DNA of 64,000 bases from Phenylobacterium sp. (GTDB lineage: Bacteria; Pseudomonadota; Alphaproteobacteria; Caulobacterales; Caulobacteraceae), in contig NZ_JAUSCJ010000004.1 in NCBI RefSeq assembly GCF_030651185.1, positions 1-64,000 on the forward strand, written 5' to 3'. The notes below the pieces were generated by a model that saw only the letters and a program-made list of their open reading frames with translations, was not told where the DNA came from and did not search any database. The translations under genes and the position numbers were made by a program. Below are positions 1-10,481 of the stretch, piece by piece; positions within the stretch are counted from its first letter, which is position 1; the number at the start of each line of letters is the position of its first letter.

Positions 1-392
1 GCGAGCACCGCCTCGACGATTTCTGGGGTGTGTTCGGCCAGCTCGTGATAGGCGGCGCGCGTCAGCACCAGCACGCTGGTGTCGCGGATCGCAATCACAT
101 CGGCGGTGCGCGGCACATTGGCGAAGAAGCCGATTTCACCCACCAGCTCGCCGGCGCGAAGCTCGGCGATGACAGCGGTATCGCCCGATTTGCGGACCGC
201 GAGCGCGCCATGCAGCACGATGAACAGGGCATCCGAAGGCTCGCCCTGCGCCACCAGCATCTGGCCGCGCACCAGATCCCGGCGGACCATCGCGCGAACA
301 GCCTTCCGCCGCTGTTCGGAACTGAGCGTTCGGAACAGCGCCAAATCCTCGGATGCGTTTCCCCACGCAAATGTCGAGTTCAGCCCGTCCAT
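1..392 (-). CDS. Cyclic nucleotide-binding (cNMP/Crp-like) domain protein, C-terminus beyond window edge
   Basis: Reverse-strand translation from ATG at 392: MDGLNSTFAWGNASEDLALFRTLSSEQRRKAVRAMVRRDLVRGQMLVAQGEPSDALFIVLHGALAVRKSGDTAVIAELRAGELVGEIGFFANVPRTADVIA..., typical cNMP-binding beta-roll. Confidence 0.75.
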   Translation of the reverse strand, partial: MDGLNSTFAWGNASEDLALFRTLSSEQRRKAVRAMVRRDLVRGQMLVAQGEPSDALFIVLHGALAVRKSGDTAVIAELRAGELVGEIGFFANVPRTADVIAIRDTSVLVLTRAAYHELAEHTPEIVEAVL

Positions 393-524
393 TGGCCCTA
401 CCCGGTTCTGGTTGGCGGCCAATGTATCGCCGGCCCGCGGCTACGGCGAGCGATTTAGGCTTTGCTGCGCCAGCGAACGCCGGCACGCGGCGTGGCGCAC
501 CGCGTCCGGGGCACGCGTGCGAGG

Positions 525-998
525 TTATGCCGCCGGTGTCGTCAGCAGCTGGGCAAATTGATCGTCGCCGATTTCGGTTTGGGCGATCAGAACACTGCAG
601 CGAAGCTGATCGGTGAGATAGGTGCCGACCGACCCGAACCACCATCGCGCCAGCGGCCCGGTGGGGCGATGACCGACCACGACCAGATTCGCACCGATCT
701 CTTCCGCGACCGCGGCGATCTGCTGTGCGGGGGCGCCCATGCCCAGCCGTGCCGTCGGCGAGAATCCCACGGCCTTGAGCCGCTCGACGCCTTCGGCCAG
801 GACCGCCTTGTAAGCCGATATCTGTTCGTCCATCGAGATCCCGACGCCCCCCTCCAGGGTCGCCAGCGCCGGGGCGTTTTCCACGACCGCCAGCAGGAAG
901 ACTTCCGCGCCACAAATTTGCGCGAGCTTGGCACCCTCCCGCAACGCGCGCCGTCCTTCGATCGAGCCGTCATAGGCCAGAAGAACTTTCTTGTACAT
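525..998 (-). CDS. Universal stress protein (UspA family)
   Basis: [26 protein letters not shown]... and [33 protein letters not shown], UspA signature. Confidence 0.9.
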   Translation of the reverse strand: MYKKVLLAYDGSIEGRRALREGAKLAQICGAEVFLLAVVENAPALATLEGGVGISMDEQISAYKAVLAEGVERLKAVGFSPTARLGMGAPAQQIAAVAEEIGANLVVVGHRPTGPLARWWFGSVGTYLTDQLRCSVLIAQTEIGDDQFAQLLTTPAA

Positions 999-1159
999 GA
1001 GGCGTCCCCGTCGATTCTCATGAAGTCGAGCCCGCGAAGGCTAGCACTAATCGACCGGGCAGGAAGCCAACTTTGGTCCGGGAGGAGCCGCTTTCCTCCC
1101 CAAAAGCCCCCGCCAGGACCGTTGCCCCTGCCCCGCCAATCGGCTAAATGGACCGTCAC

Positions 1160-1236
1160 GCACCCGTAGCTCAGCTGGATAGAGCGTTGCCCTCCGAAGG
1201 CAAAGGTCACACGTTCGAATCGTGTCGGGTGCGCCA
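1160..1236 (+). tRNA. tRNA-Arg (anticodon CCG), CCA encoded
   Basis: gcacccgtagctcagctggatagagcgttgccctccgaaggcaaaggtcacacgttcgaatcgtgtcgggtgcgcca; acceptor gcacccg/cgggtgc, anticodon stem ttgcc/ggcaa with loop ctCCGaa, T-loop gttcgaatc. Confidence 0.95.
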
Positions 1237-1400
1237 ACGGTTTTCCTCAAATTTCAGCCGCGTCATGCGCCTTCGGCCAACGCCGAGGCCGCGCCTCACG
1301 GCGCTTGACGTCGGGGCCGATTGACACCCCGCGCGCCGAGGCCCCTGATGCCCGGATTCATCCGGCGTTACGACCGGCGTTCATTTTGCAGGAAACCATA

Positions 1401-2915
1401 ATGGCCAGCTCGGCGCAGACTTCCGGCGCGCGCGTACCTCTTCGCACCAAATTCTTCTTCGGCCTCGGCGCCGCCGCCGAAAGCATCACCCTCGCCGCGG
1501 TCGGCGGTTATGCGATGTTCTACTACAATCAGGTCCTGGGCCTGCCGGCCACGCTGGCGGGTCTGGCCATCACCGTCAGCCTGGTGCTGGACGGGTTTGC
1601 AGATCCCATCGTCGGCTCGCTGTCGGACCGCACCCGGGGCAAGCTCGGCCGCCGCCACCCCTATATGTATCTGGCCCCCGTGCCCGTGGCCCTGTGCATC
1701 CTGGCCCTGTTCAACCCGCCGGCGGCCTTCTCCCACCTGTGGCTGTTCGTCTGGTTCTCCGGCTTCATCGTCACCCTGCGCGTCTTCATGGCCATCTATC
1801 ACGTGCCGCACCTGGCGCTGGGGGGCGAGCTATCCAGCGACTATACCGAGCGCAGCCGGGTGATGAGCTGGAACAACCTGCTGGGCATGATGGGGGCGGC
1901 CGGCGCCAGTTTCGTCGCCCTGACCTTCTTCTTCCACAAGACCGCCGAGTATCCGCGCGGCCTGCTCAACCCCCACGCCTATACGCCCTTCGCCATGGCG
2001 GTGGCGGGCTCGGGCATGTTGCTGCTGTTCGCCTCGGCCTGGTTCACCCGCGACCGCATCCCGCTGCTGCCCAAGACCCCCGACGACCTGCCGGCCTTCA
2101 GCCCCTTCGAGTTCCTGAAGGACATGGGCAGCGCGTTTTCGAACCGGAACTATGTCTATCTTCTGATCGCCTACTTCTTCCTGTCCCTGATGCTGGGCAT
2201 CCGCCAGGGGCTGGGGCTCTACATGAACACCTTCTTCTGGGAGTTCACGTCGGAGCAGATCCGCTGGTTCGTTATCGGCACCATCAGCGGCTACTTCCTG
2301 GGCTTCGCCACCGCGGCCCGGCTGCACGGGCGGTTCGACAAGAAGATCGCCATTATCGTCACCTGCGTGCTGCTCTCGACGATCCCGGCCATCGCCCCCT
2401 CCTTGCGGATCCTCGGCCTGTTCCCGGAACCCGGTCAGCCGATGCTGCTGCCGCTGATCATCCTCTTCACGGGGCTGGGCTCCTGCGTGGCCAGCATCAT
2501 GAGCATCAGCGTCATGTCGGCCCTGGCCGACATCGCCGATGAGAACGAGGTCCGCTACGGCTACCGGCAGGAAGGCGTGCTCTATTCGACCCGGGCGCTG
2601 TTCTCCAAGATCGACGCGGCCATCGGGCACTTCTTCGCCGGGGTCGCCCTGGACATCGTGGCCTTCCCCGAAAAAGCCCAGCCCGGCATGGTCGATCGCC
2701 AGACCCTGATGGACCTGGCCCTGGTGGACGCCCCCTTCGCGGCCATTCCCGGCCTGATCGCGGTGTTCTTCTACGCCCGCTACAAGATCAACCGGAAGAG
2801 CTACGACGCGACCCAGGCCCAGCTTCAGTTGCTGCGCCGCGAACGGGCCGCCAAGGCCGCGCCGGCCGGTCAGCCGGGCGCCGAGCCTGACGGGATGATC
2901 GCTGAAGTGACCTAG
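1401..2915 (+). CDS. MFS transporter, GPH (glycoside-pentoside-hexuronide)/MelB-like family
   Basis: Multi-TM ORF with DGFADPIVGSLSDRTRGKLGRRHPYMY; ATG at 1401 preceded by aggaaacc. Confidence 0.85.
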   Translation: MASSAQTSGARVPLRTKFFFGLGAAAESITLAAVGGYAMFYYNQVLGLPATLAGLAITVSLVLDGFADPIVGSLSDRTRGKLGRRHPYMYLAPVPVALCILALFNPPAAFSHLWLFVWFSGFIVTLRVFMAIYHVPHLALGGELSSDYTERSRVMSWNNLLGMMGAAGASFVALTFFFHKTAEYPRGLLNPHAYTPFAMAVAGSGMLLLFASAWFTRDRIPLLPKTPDDLPAFSPFEFLKDMGSAFSNRNYVYLLIAYFFLSLMLGIRQGLGLYMNTFFWEFTSEQIRWFVIGTISGYFLGFATAARLHGRFDKKIAIIVTCVLLSTIPAIAPSLRILGLFPEPGQPMLLPLIILFTGLGSCVASIMSISVMSALADIADENEVRYGYRQEGVLYSTRALFSKIDAAIGHFFAGVALDIVAFPEKAQPGMVDRQTLMDLALVDAPFAAIPGLIAVFFYARYKINRKSYDATQAQLQLLRRERAAKAAPAGQPGAEPDGMIAEVT

Positions 2916-3688
2916 ACGACCAAGCGGGCGCGGATGGCCTCACGGGCCGCCGCGTCCGCGCCGATCGCGTCCAGATAGGCGTCCACCGAGCCGCTGTGGG
3001 CGGCGATCGAGTCAAGGGCGGCGTCGAGGTAGATCGCATCGACCCCCAGGAAAGCCCGGACCGCGGTTTCGGAGGGCCGCTTTCCCAGAGAAGCCTCCAG
3101 CGCCTGCGTGATCATCGGCAGCCTCTGCTCCACCCGGGCCGCTACATTGGTCAGCAGGTAGTCCTCGCGCGCGTCGTCGGGGTGGACGCCGAGAACGTGG
3201 TGGGTGAGCGCCGCCAGCAGGCCGGTGCGATCCTTGCCGGCCGTGCAGTGGATCAGCACGGGGCCGTCGCCCCGCGCCAGGGCCGCGAAATAACGACCGA
3301 ACAGCTCCAGGTGCCGCAGCTCGAAGGGCGCCTTGTCGTAGTAGTCGAGGAAGAAGGCCCGGGCGCTCTGCGGCGTCAGGTCGGTTTCGCGCAGGAAGGC
3401 CACATGGGGCGCCTCGGCCTGGTCGCCCAGGTCGCACTGGATCACCTGGGCCGTGAATCCCTCGTGGCGAAGGCTGGGATCATTGTCCCGCTCGCGGGGC
3501 CGTCGCAGGTCCACCAGGGTGGCGAGCTTCAGGGCCGCCATGGCCTCAAGATCGGCCGGGGTGGCGCGAGCCTGATGGGCCGCGCGGAACAGCTGGCCCG
3601 AAGCGATCCGCCCCCCACGCACGGCATAGCCGCCGTAGTCGCGGAAGTTCTCGACGCCTTCGAGGGGCAGGATACGGGGATCGGTCAT
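2912..3688 (-). CDS. Tyrosine-protein phosphatase (Y_phosphatase3 family)
   Basis: HCTAGKDRTGLLAALTHHVLG, CX5R signature; N-term ILPLEGVENFRDYGGYAV. Confidence 0.9.
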   Translation of the reverse strand: MTDPRILPLEGVENFRDYGGYAVRGGRIASGQLFRAAHQARATPADLEAMAALKLATLVDLRRPRERDNDPSLRHEGFTAQVIQCDLGDQAEAPHVAFLRETDLTPQSARAFFLDYYDKAPFELRHLELFGRYFAALARGDGPVLIHCTAGKDRTGLLAALTHHVLGVHPDDAREDYLLTNVAARVEQRLPMITQALEASLGKRPSETAVRAFLGVDAIYLDAALDSIAAHSGSVDAYLDAIGADAAAREAIRARLVV

Positions 3689-3757
3689 GAGCCTCTCCAT
3701 GAGGCCCATGAGGTTAGACGGCAAGTGTGACGGTCCGTCAGCCCGCGGGCGTTTGAC

Positions 3758-3970
3758 CTAGAGCTGGTTGTACTCGCCGCAGCGGCACTTCACGACCACT
3801 TCGCGCGCCGAGGTGGCGTCCTGGCCGGTGAGGATCACCTCGTCGCAGGCGCCGCAGGTGAAGGCTGCGCCGACGTCGGGGGTGTTGTCGAGGTCGATCG
3901 CGACCGCTTCCACCAGGTCACGACGACCGATGAACAGGCTGGGGAACACACGCATCGAAGTCATGATCAT
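3758..3970 (-). CDS. Small hypothetical protein with CxxC...CxC zinc-ribbon-like cysteines
   Basis: MIMTSMRVFPSLFIGRRDLVEAVAIDLDNTPDVGAAFTCGACDEVILTGQDATSAREVVVKCRCGEYNQL. Confidence 0.55.
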   Translation of the reverse strand: MIMTSMRVFPSLFIGRRDLVEAVAIDLDNTPDVGAAFTCGACDEVILTGQDATSAREVVVKCRCGEYNQL

Positions 3971-4150
3971 CGAAATCGCCTCACTATGGCTCAAGCTCAC
4001 AAGGTCTTGGACCGACCCTGCAAGATCCAGGGTTATGAGCTTCATTTGCTGCAATGCAATGACAACACTCCTGCCTTGCACAGAAAGGCATGCAGCCGCC
4101 CAAGACTTGGTCAGCGTGGGCGACGCAACATCGCCGGCGCCACCTGGCGA

Positions 4151-4590
4151 TTAACGCGCCTGCGCGTCCATCAGGCTGCCAGCATAGGCGGCGTGGCCCA
4201 CGTCGGTCAGGCGAGCCTGGAAATCGGCGAACACCTGGCCTCCCAGGTCGCGCCAGCGGCGGCAGAAGGCGTAGTCCTCGGAGAGGTGCTCGCCCGTCTC
4301 GGCCTCAAAGAAGGCGTCGAAGATCATCGCGGCCTGCCTGGTCCCGCCGCCGGAGGTATCCCCGAGCCGCGCCTTCAGTTCCGGATGGGCCTCGGTGACC
4401 CGTTCCACCACCGCAGGCTTGATCAGCATGAAGCCCGTCGCGAGAAAGGCCACCGGGCCGAAGCCTCGACCTCGACGCTGTTGTTGGGTGTGGGGATGAA
4501 GCGGACGGCATAGCCCACCGAAGCGGCAATGAGGTCGCGCCTCTCGTCGAGGGCCGCCTGGAGAACCTTGGTCCAGTCGATATGACGCTC
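4151..4590 (-). pseudogene. 5'-truncated and frameshifted glycosyltransferase-like (GT-A fold) remnant
   Basis: HIDWTKVLQAALDERRDLIAASVGYAVRFIPTPNNSVEVE in one frame and GFGPVAFLATGFMLIKPAVVERVTEAHPELK...HLSEDYAFCRRWRDLGGQVFADFQARLTDVGHAAYAGSL in the next; one-base shift near 4460; no N-terminal DxD half upstream. Confidence 0.6.
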
Positions 4591-4641
4591 TGGTGAAGGC
4601 GTCAGCTTCCGGTGCGCGGGCGAGAAGCGCAAGCGCCGGAG

Positions 4642-4746
4642 TTAGTAGACCAGCTTGAAGCTCGCGAGCGCGGCGGCGGCGGTGAGAAACAGGATCACCG
4701 CGAGGATTTCGTAGCCTTTGAAGAGGGGGCCGTTCGGTGATCGCAT
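4642..4746 (-). CDS. Putative 34-aa single-TM small protein
   Basis: MRSPNGPLFKGYEILAVILFLTAAAALASFKLVY*, SD gggag 7-8 nt upstream of ATG; below the ORF-track length cutoff. Confidence 0.45.
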   Translation of the reverse strand: MRSPNGPLFKGYEILAVILFLTAAAALASFKLVY

Positions 4747-4811
4747 CTTGGTCTCCCAGTCGTCCCAGGACGGGACACCGAGGGTTTGTCAGGGCAAGCG
4801 GCAGGCCAGCC

Positions 4812-5447
4812 TCAGGGGCGGGCCGGGACCTTGCCGGGCCAGGTAAGGAAGCCGTTGCGGTCGCGGCCGGCGGCCTCGCGCGGGCCGCAGGTGTTGCAGC
4901 CGCGTCCGTCGCCTCGGCTGCCATAGCCGCCGCGCTCTTCGTAGCCGCCGGCATAGCGGCGACTGCCCGAGCTGTAGGTTTCCGACTGCTCGGAATAGCG
5001 TTCGCTGGAGGTTTCCCGCGCCTCGACGCTCATGACGCGACCGTGGATGCGGCGGTCGGGAACCTCGACATAGTCGTCATAGGCGGGCGCCGAGGGGACC
5101 ACGTAGGACCGTTGCTGGGCATAGGCGTATTCACGCACCTCGCCGGACTCGCGCTCGACCGGGGCGCGCTGCACATGGGCGACGCGGCGCACAGCCGGGC
5201 GGGCGGCCTGGTGATGGACGGCGGGACGATGAGCCACCCGCTCGGGTTCGGGCGTCATGGCCGTCGGCTGGGCGGCGATCGGCGTGGGCGCGCCGGCCGG
5301 CGGGCAGGTGGCCGCCGTCGTGACCGGCTTGCAGCAGCAGTCGGTGGGCTGGGCCGCCGGAGCCTGGGCGATCTTCAGCGCGCCGGTGGAATCGCAGGCG
5401 GCGAGTGCGAGAAAGGCCAGGGCGGGAACGAGGGAGCGCAGGCGCAT
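4812..5447 (-). CDS. Putative lipoprotein, low-complexity
   Basis: MRLRSLVPALAFLALAACDSTG, signal peptide with lipobox LAAC. Confidence 0.65.
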   Translation of the reverse strand: MRLRSLVPALAFLALAACDSTGALKIAQAPAAQPTDCCCKPVTTAATCPPAGAPTPIAAQPTAMTPEPERVAHRPAVHHQAARPAVRRVAHVQRAPVERESGEVREYAYAQQRSYVVPSAPAYDDYVEVPDRRIHGRVMSVEARETSSERYSEQSETYSSGSRRYAGGYEERGGYGSRGDGRGCNTCGPREAAGRDRNGFLTWPGKVPARP

Positions 5448-5497
5448 TTGGGATCTTCCGGCGGCTCGAAAACGAGGGTCGGAAAGATCGTTGGAGA

Positions 5498-6310
5498 TCA
5501 GGCGCCGTTAACGCTGTGACTTTCACCGTGGGCGCGAAGAAACGCCTCCACCAACTCGGCGTAGAGGTGAAATCCCTTATAGGCCACGAAACTCGGGGCC
5601 GCCGAGCGCCAGGCCTGGGCGAAGGCCGCCAACTGTCCGGGGCTCTCGGTGAGCGCCTGGAAGGGTGTCAGCCAGACGCGGATGGTGAACAGCACCCCGC
5701 CGGTCTCGGGAAGCCGGCGCACCGTCTGGCGCTCCACCCGGGTGAACAACGCCCGGCCCGCATCGCCCGGCGCGATCTCGCCGATGCGGGCGCGGACAGG
5801 GGCCGAGAAGGGGGTGAAGGGCTGATCGGAGTTGACCACCGACCAGTTGCGGCGCTGCAGGATCAGGCCCGGACGCAGGCCATCGAAGATGCGCACCAGC
5901 CGCGCCAGGAAACGGTCGTTGAAGCCGTTCACCGGGCCGTGGATATCGGCCAGGCTCTTTCCCAGCACCTCGCGGGCGGTGAAGAAGGTCGGCGCCGACA
6001 GGCTGATGGCGCTGACCCGCCAGTGACCGGCCGTCTTCTCCACCAGCACCAGGTCATCGGCCACGGTGCGCGCGGCGGCATACAGCGGAGGCAGGTCGCC
6101 GAAGGACGTCACCCCCAGCAGGGCGGCCGCCTCCCGCTGGCCGCGCCTGGAGGTCTCCGTCTCGCCCCACACAAGATCACCGTGCTCGGCCTGGAGGGGG
6201 TCCTTGCGCAGAGCGGGGTCGGCCTCGCCGCCCTCCAGCCAGCGCGCCTCGTCGATGGGCGCCAGGCCGATGGCGAAATCGGCGCCGTCCTCCCAAGGCC
6301 GATGGCTCAT
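5498..6310 (-). CDS. Heme-dependent oxidative N-demethylase family protein (DUF3445-like)
   Basis: MSHRPWEDGADFAIGLAPIDEARWLEGG...SVVNSDQPFTPFS...LPETGGVLFTIRVWLTPF, as recalled for this family. Confidence 0.7.
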   Translation of the reverse strand: MSHRPWEDGADFAIGLAPIDEARWLEGGEADPALRKDPLQAEHGDLVWGETETSRRGQREAAALLGVTSFGDLPPLYAAARTVADDLVLVEKTAGHWRVSAISLSAPTFFTAREVLGKSLADIHGPVNGFNDRFLARLVRIFDGLRPGLILQRRNWSVVNSDQPFTPFSAPVRARIGEIAPGDAGRALFTRVERQTVRRLPETGGVLFTIRVWLTPFQALTESPGQLAAFAQAWRSAAPSFVAYKGFHLYAELVEAFLRAHGESHSVNGA

Positions 6311-6663
6311 TGGCGCCGCAACCTCTGGACCAGGGCGTAGACCGCCAAGGCCGCCGCGACGCCCAGGCTGTCGGCCACGAGGTCGCGCCAGTCGCCATGC
6401 CGGCCAAAGCCCATGGTGGCCTGCAACGCCTCCACCAGCACACCCAGGCCAAGGGCGTAGGCGCCGATCGCCAGGGGTCGCTGGTGAGAAAGCAGCAGGC
6501 CCGTCCCAGTCAGGATGAACCAGGCGATGGTGTGCTCGATCTTGTCGCCCATCTGCGCCGAGGGCAGGTCCTGTTGGGGGACAAGGCACATGGCCAGCAG
6601 GATGAGCGTCGCCAGGCCGTAGAGAGCAAGGCGGAATGGGCGCGGAATGCGGTCGAGAAGCAT
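6307..6663 (-). CDS. VanZ-like membrane protein
   Basis: QMGDKIEHTIAWFILTGTGLLL...GVLVEALQATMGFGRHGDWRDLVADSLGV. Confidence 0.75.
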   Translation of the reverse strand: MLLDRIPRPFRLALYGLATLILLAMCLVPQQDLPSAQMGDKIEHTIAWFILTGTGLLLSHQRPLAIGAYALGLGVLVEALQATMGFGRHGDWRDLVADSLGVAAALAVYALVQRLRRQ

Positions 6664-6730
6664 GCGCCCTAACTTGCACGTCTGTCCGCGCCTCTCTAGC
6701 GTCGCGCCGCATTTCAAGGTGGAGCGGACA

Positions 6731-7387
6731 ATGGCGATCGAGGCGGTGATCTGGGATTTCGGCGGGGTGTTCACCTCCTCGCCCTTCGAGGCGTTCGCCC
6801 GGTATGAGGCCGATAACGGGGCTCCCAAGGACTTGATCCGCCGGGTCAATTCCACCAATCCCGACACCAATGCCTGGGCGCTCTTTGAGCGGAATGAAAT
6901 CGACACCCAGGGGTTCGACAAACTCTTCCTGGAGGAGTCGACGGCGCTGGGCCACCCGATCCCCGGCAGCCACGTCCTGCCCCTGCTCTCCGGCAGCGTT
7001 CGTCCGCGGATGGTGGCGGCGCTGAAGGCCTGCAAGGCGCAGTTCAAGGTCGGCTGCATCACCAACAACATGGTCAGCATGCATTCGCCGGGCGCCGACG
7101 CGCCGCAGCGGGCGGCCGGCGCCATGGGGCAGATCATGCCGCTGTTCGACCACATCATCGAAAGCTCCAAGGCCGGCGTGCGCAAGCCCGACCCGAAGAT
7201 CTACCTGATGATGTGCGAGGCCCTGTCGGTTGAGCCGGGGGCGTGCGTCTATCTCGACGACCTGGGCATCAACTGCAAACCGGCCGCGGCGCTCGGTATG
7301 ACGGCCATCAAGGTGGTGGATGTCGACCAGACCCTGGCGCAACTCGCCGCCGCCACGGGCCTGACCTTCGACGAGGCCGCCGCGTGA
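6731..7387 (+). CDS. HAD-IA family hydrolase
   Basis: [15 protein letters not shown], ...[19 protein letters not shown]...[13 protein letters not shown]. Confidence 0.9.
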   Translation: MAIEAVIWDFGGVFTSSPFEAFARYEADNGAPKDLIRRVNSTNPDTNAWALFERNEIDTQGFDKLFLEESTALGHPIPGSHVLPLLSGSVRPRMVAALKACKAQFKVGCITNNMVSMHSPGADAPQRAAGAMGQIMPLFDHIIESSKAGVRKPDPKIYLMMCEALSVEPGACVYLDDLGINCKPAAALGMTAIKVVDVDQTLAQLAAATGLTFDEAAA

Positions 7388-7692
7388 GCCGGCCGGGCAA
7401 GATCGGCGCGGCCACCGCCCTGGCCAAGCTGCCCGGCTGGAACGCGCTCGGGGGCGACCGCGACGCCATCACCCGGACCTACCTGTTCCCGGACTTCAAC
7501 ACCGCCTTCGGCTTCATGGCCCGCGTCTCGCTGATGGCCGAGAAGCTGGATCACCATCCGGAATGGTTCAATGTCTACAACCGGGTCGAGGTGACCCTGG
7601 CGACCCACGACGCCGACGGAGTCACCGACCTGGACGTGACGCTCGCCAGCTTCATGGACGAGGCCGCCCACCATGCGGGCCTGAAGAACTAG
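7384..7692 (+). CDS. phhB: 4a-hydroxytetrahydrobiopterin dehydratase
   Basis: [50 protein letters not shown] start overlapping previous TGA. Confidence 0.9.
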   Translation: MSRPGKIGAATALAKLPGWNALGGDRDAITRTYLFPDFNTAFGFMARVSLMAEKLDHHPEWFNVYNRVEVTLATHDADGVTDLDVTLASFMDEAAHHAGLKN

Positions 7693-8099
7693 TTCACCAG
7701 GATTGTGCCCAGCAGCAGCTTGCCGCCGGGCCGCCCCAGCACGCGGTCGGTTTCCCGTTGCAGTTCGCGGGCGATGAAGTCAGCATTGGGCGGGTTGGCC
7801 GGGTCGAGGCCCGAGGCGTAGATCTGCAGGGTCTGAACAAAGCCCGCCCGGAACCGGGGGACCAGCAGGTCGGCCCTGGCGCGCAGATCGGTGTCGGGAA
7901 TGTCGATGCCGGTTTCGACGGTGAGCACGCCGCGCCGGCCATCCACCCGCATGATGGTGGCCGTCAGGGTCGGAAGCTGCAGGTAGGAAAGCCCCCCGCC
8001 CTTTTTCTTTTCGGCCTTCTCCCCGCCCCCCGACGCATGGGCGGCCACCGGCAGGGCGGCGGCGAGGGCGGCGAGACTCATCAGGCGGCGACGATCCAT
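7689..8099 (-). CDS. Exported hypothetical protein, weakly FliL-like
   Basis: [25 protein letters not shown] signal peptide; conserved-looking [27 protein letters not shown]...[12 protein letters not shown]. Confidence 0.55.
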   Translation of the reverse strand: MDRRRLMSLAALAAALPVAAHASGGGEKAEKKKGGGLSYLQLPTLTATIMRVDGRRGVLTVETGIDIPDTDLRARADLLVPRFRAGFVQTLQIYASGLDPANPPNADFIARELQRETDRVLGRPGGKLLLGTILVN

Positions 8100-8106
8100 G
8101 ACGTGA

Positions 8107-9257
<1,151 letters not shown>

Positions 9258-9258
<1 letters not shown>

Positions 9259-10421
9259 TGGCCGGCCCGCTGCTCCCCTATGGCCGCCAGACCATCGAGG
9301 ATGACGATATCGCCGCCGTCGCGCAGGCGCTGCGCGGCGACTTCCTGACCACCGGTCCCCTGGTGGACGCCTTCGAGGCGGCCTTCGCCAGCCAGGTCGG
9401 GGCGCGCCACGCGGTGGCCTGTTCCAACGGCACGGCGGCCCTGCACCTGGCCATGCTGGCCCTGGAGGTGCAGCCCGGCGAGGTCTGCATCGTCCCCTCC
9501 ATCACCTTCCTGGCGACGGCCAACTGCGCCCGCTATGTCGGCGCCGAGGTGGTGTTCGCCGACGTCGATCCCTCGACCGGCCTGATGACGCCCGACACCC
9601 TGGCCGAGGCGATCGGTCGGGTCGGCGACCGCAGGCTGCGCGCGGTGCTGCCGGTCCATCTGCGGGGCGACACCGCCGAACTGCCGGCCCTGGCGGCCCT
9701 GGCGGCGGAGGCTGGGGCGGTGCTGGTGGAGGACGCGCCCCATGCGCTCGGCTCCAGCATGAGCTTCGGCGACACGGCCGAGCGGGTGGGAGACACGCGC
9801 CACTCCGCCATGGCCACCTTCTCCTTCCATCCGGTCAAGACCATCGCCACCGGCGAGGGCGGCATGGTCACCACCAATGACGACCGGCTGGCCCAGCGCC
9901 TCCGCACCTTGCGGAGCCACGGCATGGTCAAGCCCCAGGGCGCGGATCCGTGGATCTACGAGATGCCCGCGCCGGGCTTCAACTACCGGCTGCCCGACAT
10001 CCTCTGTGCGCTGGGCCTGTCGCAGCTGGCCAAGCTCGACCGCTTCGCCGCGCGGCGCCGGGCGCTCGCCGCGCGTTACGCCGAGGCCCTGAAGCCCCTC
10101 GCGCCCATCGTGCGCCCCGCCGCGCGCCCCGACTGGAGCGACCCGGTCCTGCACCTGATGGTGGCCCTGATCGACTTCGCCGCCGCCGGCAAGACCCGCC
10201 GCCAGGTGGTGGACGAGCTGAGGGCGCGCGGGGTGGGGAGCCAGGTCCACTACATCCCGGTCCACACCCAGCCCTACTACCGCGACCGCTACGGGCCGAT
10301 GGACCTGCCGGGGGCCGAGGAATGGTACCGGACTTGCCTGTCGCTGCCCCTCTACCCGGGCATGGCCGATGAGGACGTCGACCGGGTGATCCTGGCCCTG
10401 TCAGGGGTTCTGGGGCTCTGA
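9258..10421 (+). CDS. pseC: UDP-4-amino-4,6-dideoxy-sugar transaminase, PseC/FlmB-like
   Basis: LPYGRQTIEDDDIAAVAQALRGDFLTTGPLVDAFE...FSFHPVKTIATGEGGMV; GTG start overlapping pseB stop. Confidence 0.92.
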
Positions 10422-10463
10422 GGGCAGGTTTGGGCGCCGGATGAAGTGGTTCACCCGCCCCTG

Positions 10464-10481
10464 ATTTCGATATATCGAAAT
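10464..10481. repeat. Perfect 18-bp palindrome ATTTCGATATATCGAAAT in a convergent intergenic gap
   Basis: Direct reading; sequence equals its own reverse complement. Confidence 0.9.

Noticed and set aside
136-915. 259-aa minus ORF
   Set aside because: Out-of-frame shadow of the UspA and cNMP genes with Gly/Arg-rich composition.
1160-1236. tRNA-associated integrative element
   Set aside because: No integrase and no repeated tRNA 3' end nearby; flanks are ordinary genes.
5498-7342. 614-aa minus ORF
   Set aside because: N-terminal part is a shadow of the VanZ and HAD genes; true start at 6310.
10464-10481. Chromosomal dif site
   Set aside because: 18 bp only and no match to XerC/XerD arm structure as recalled; kept only as an unexplained palindrome.
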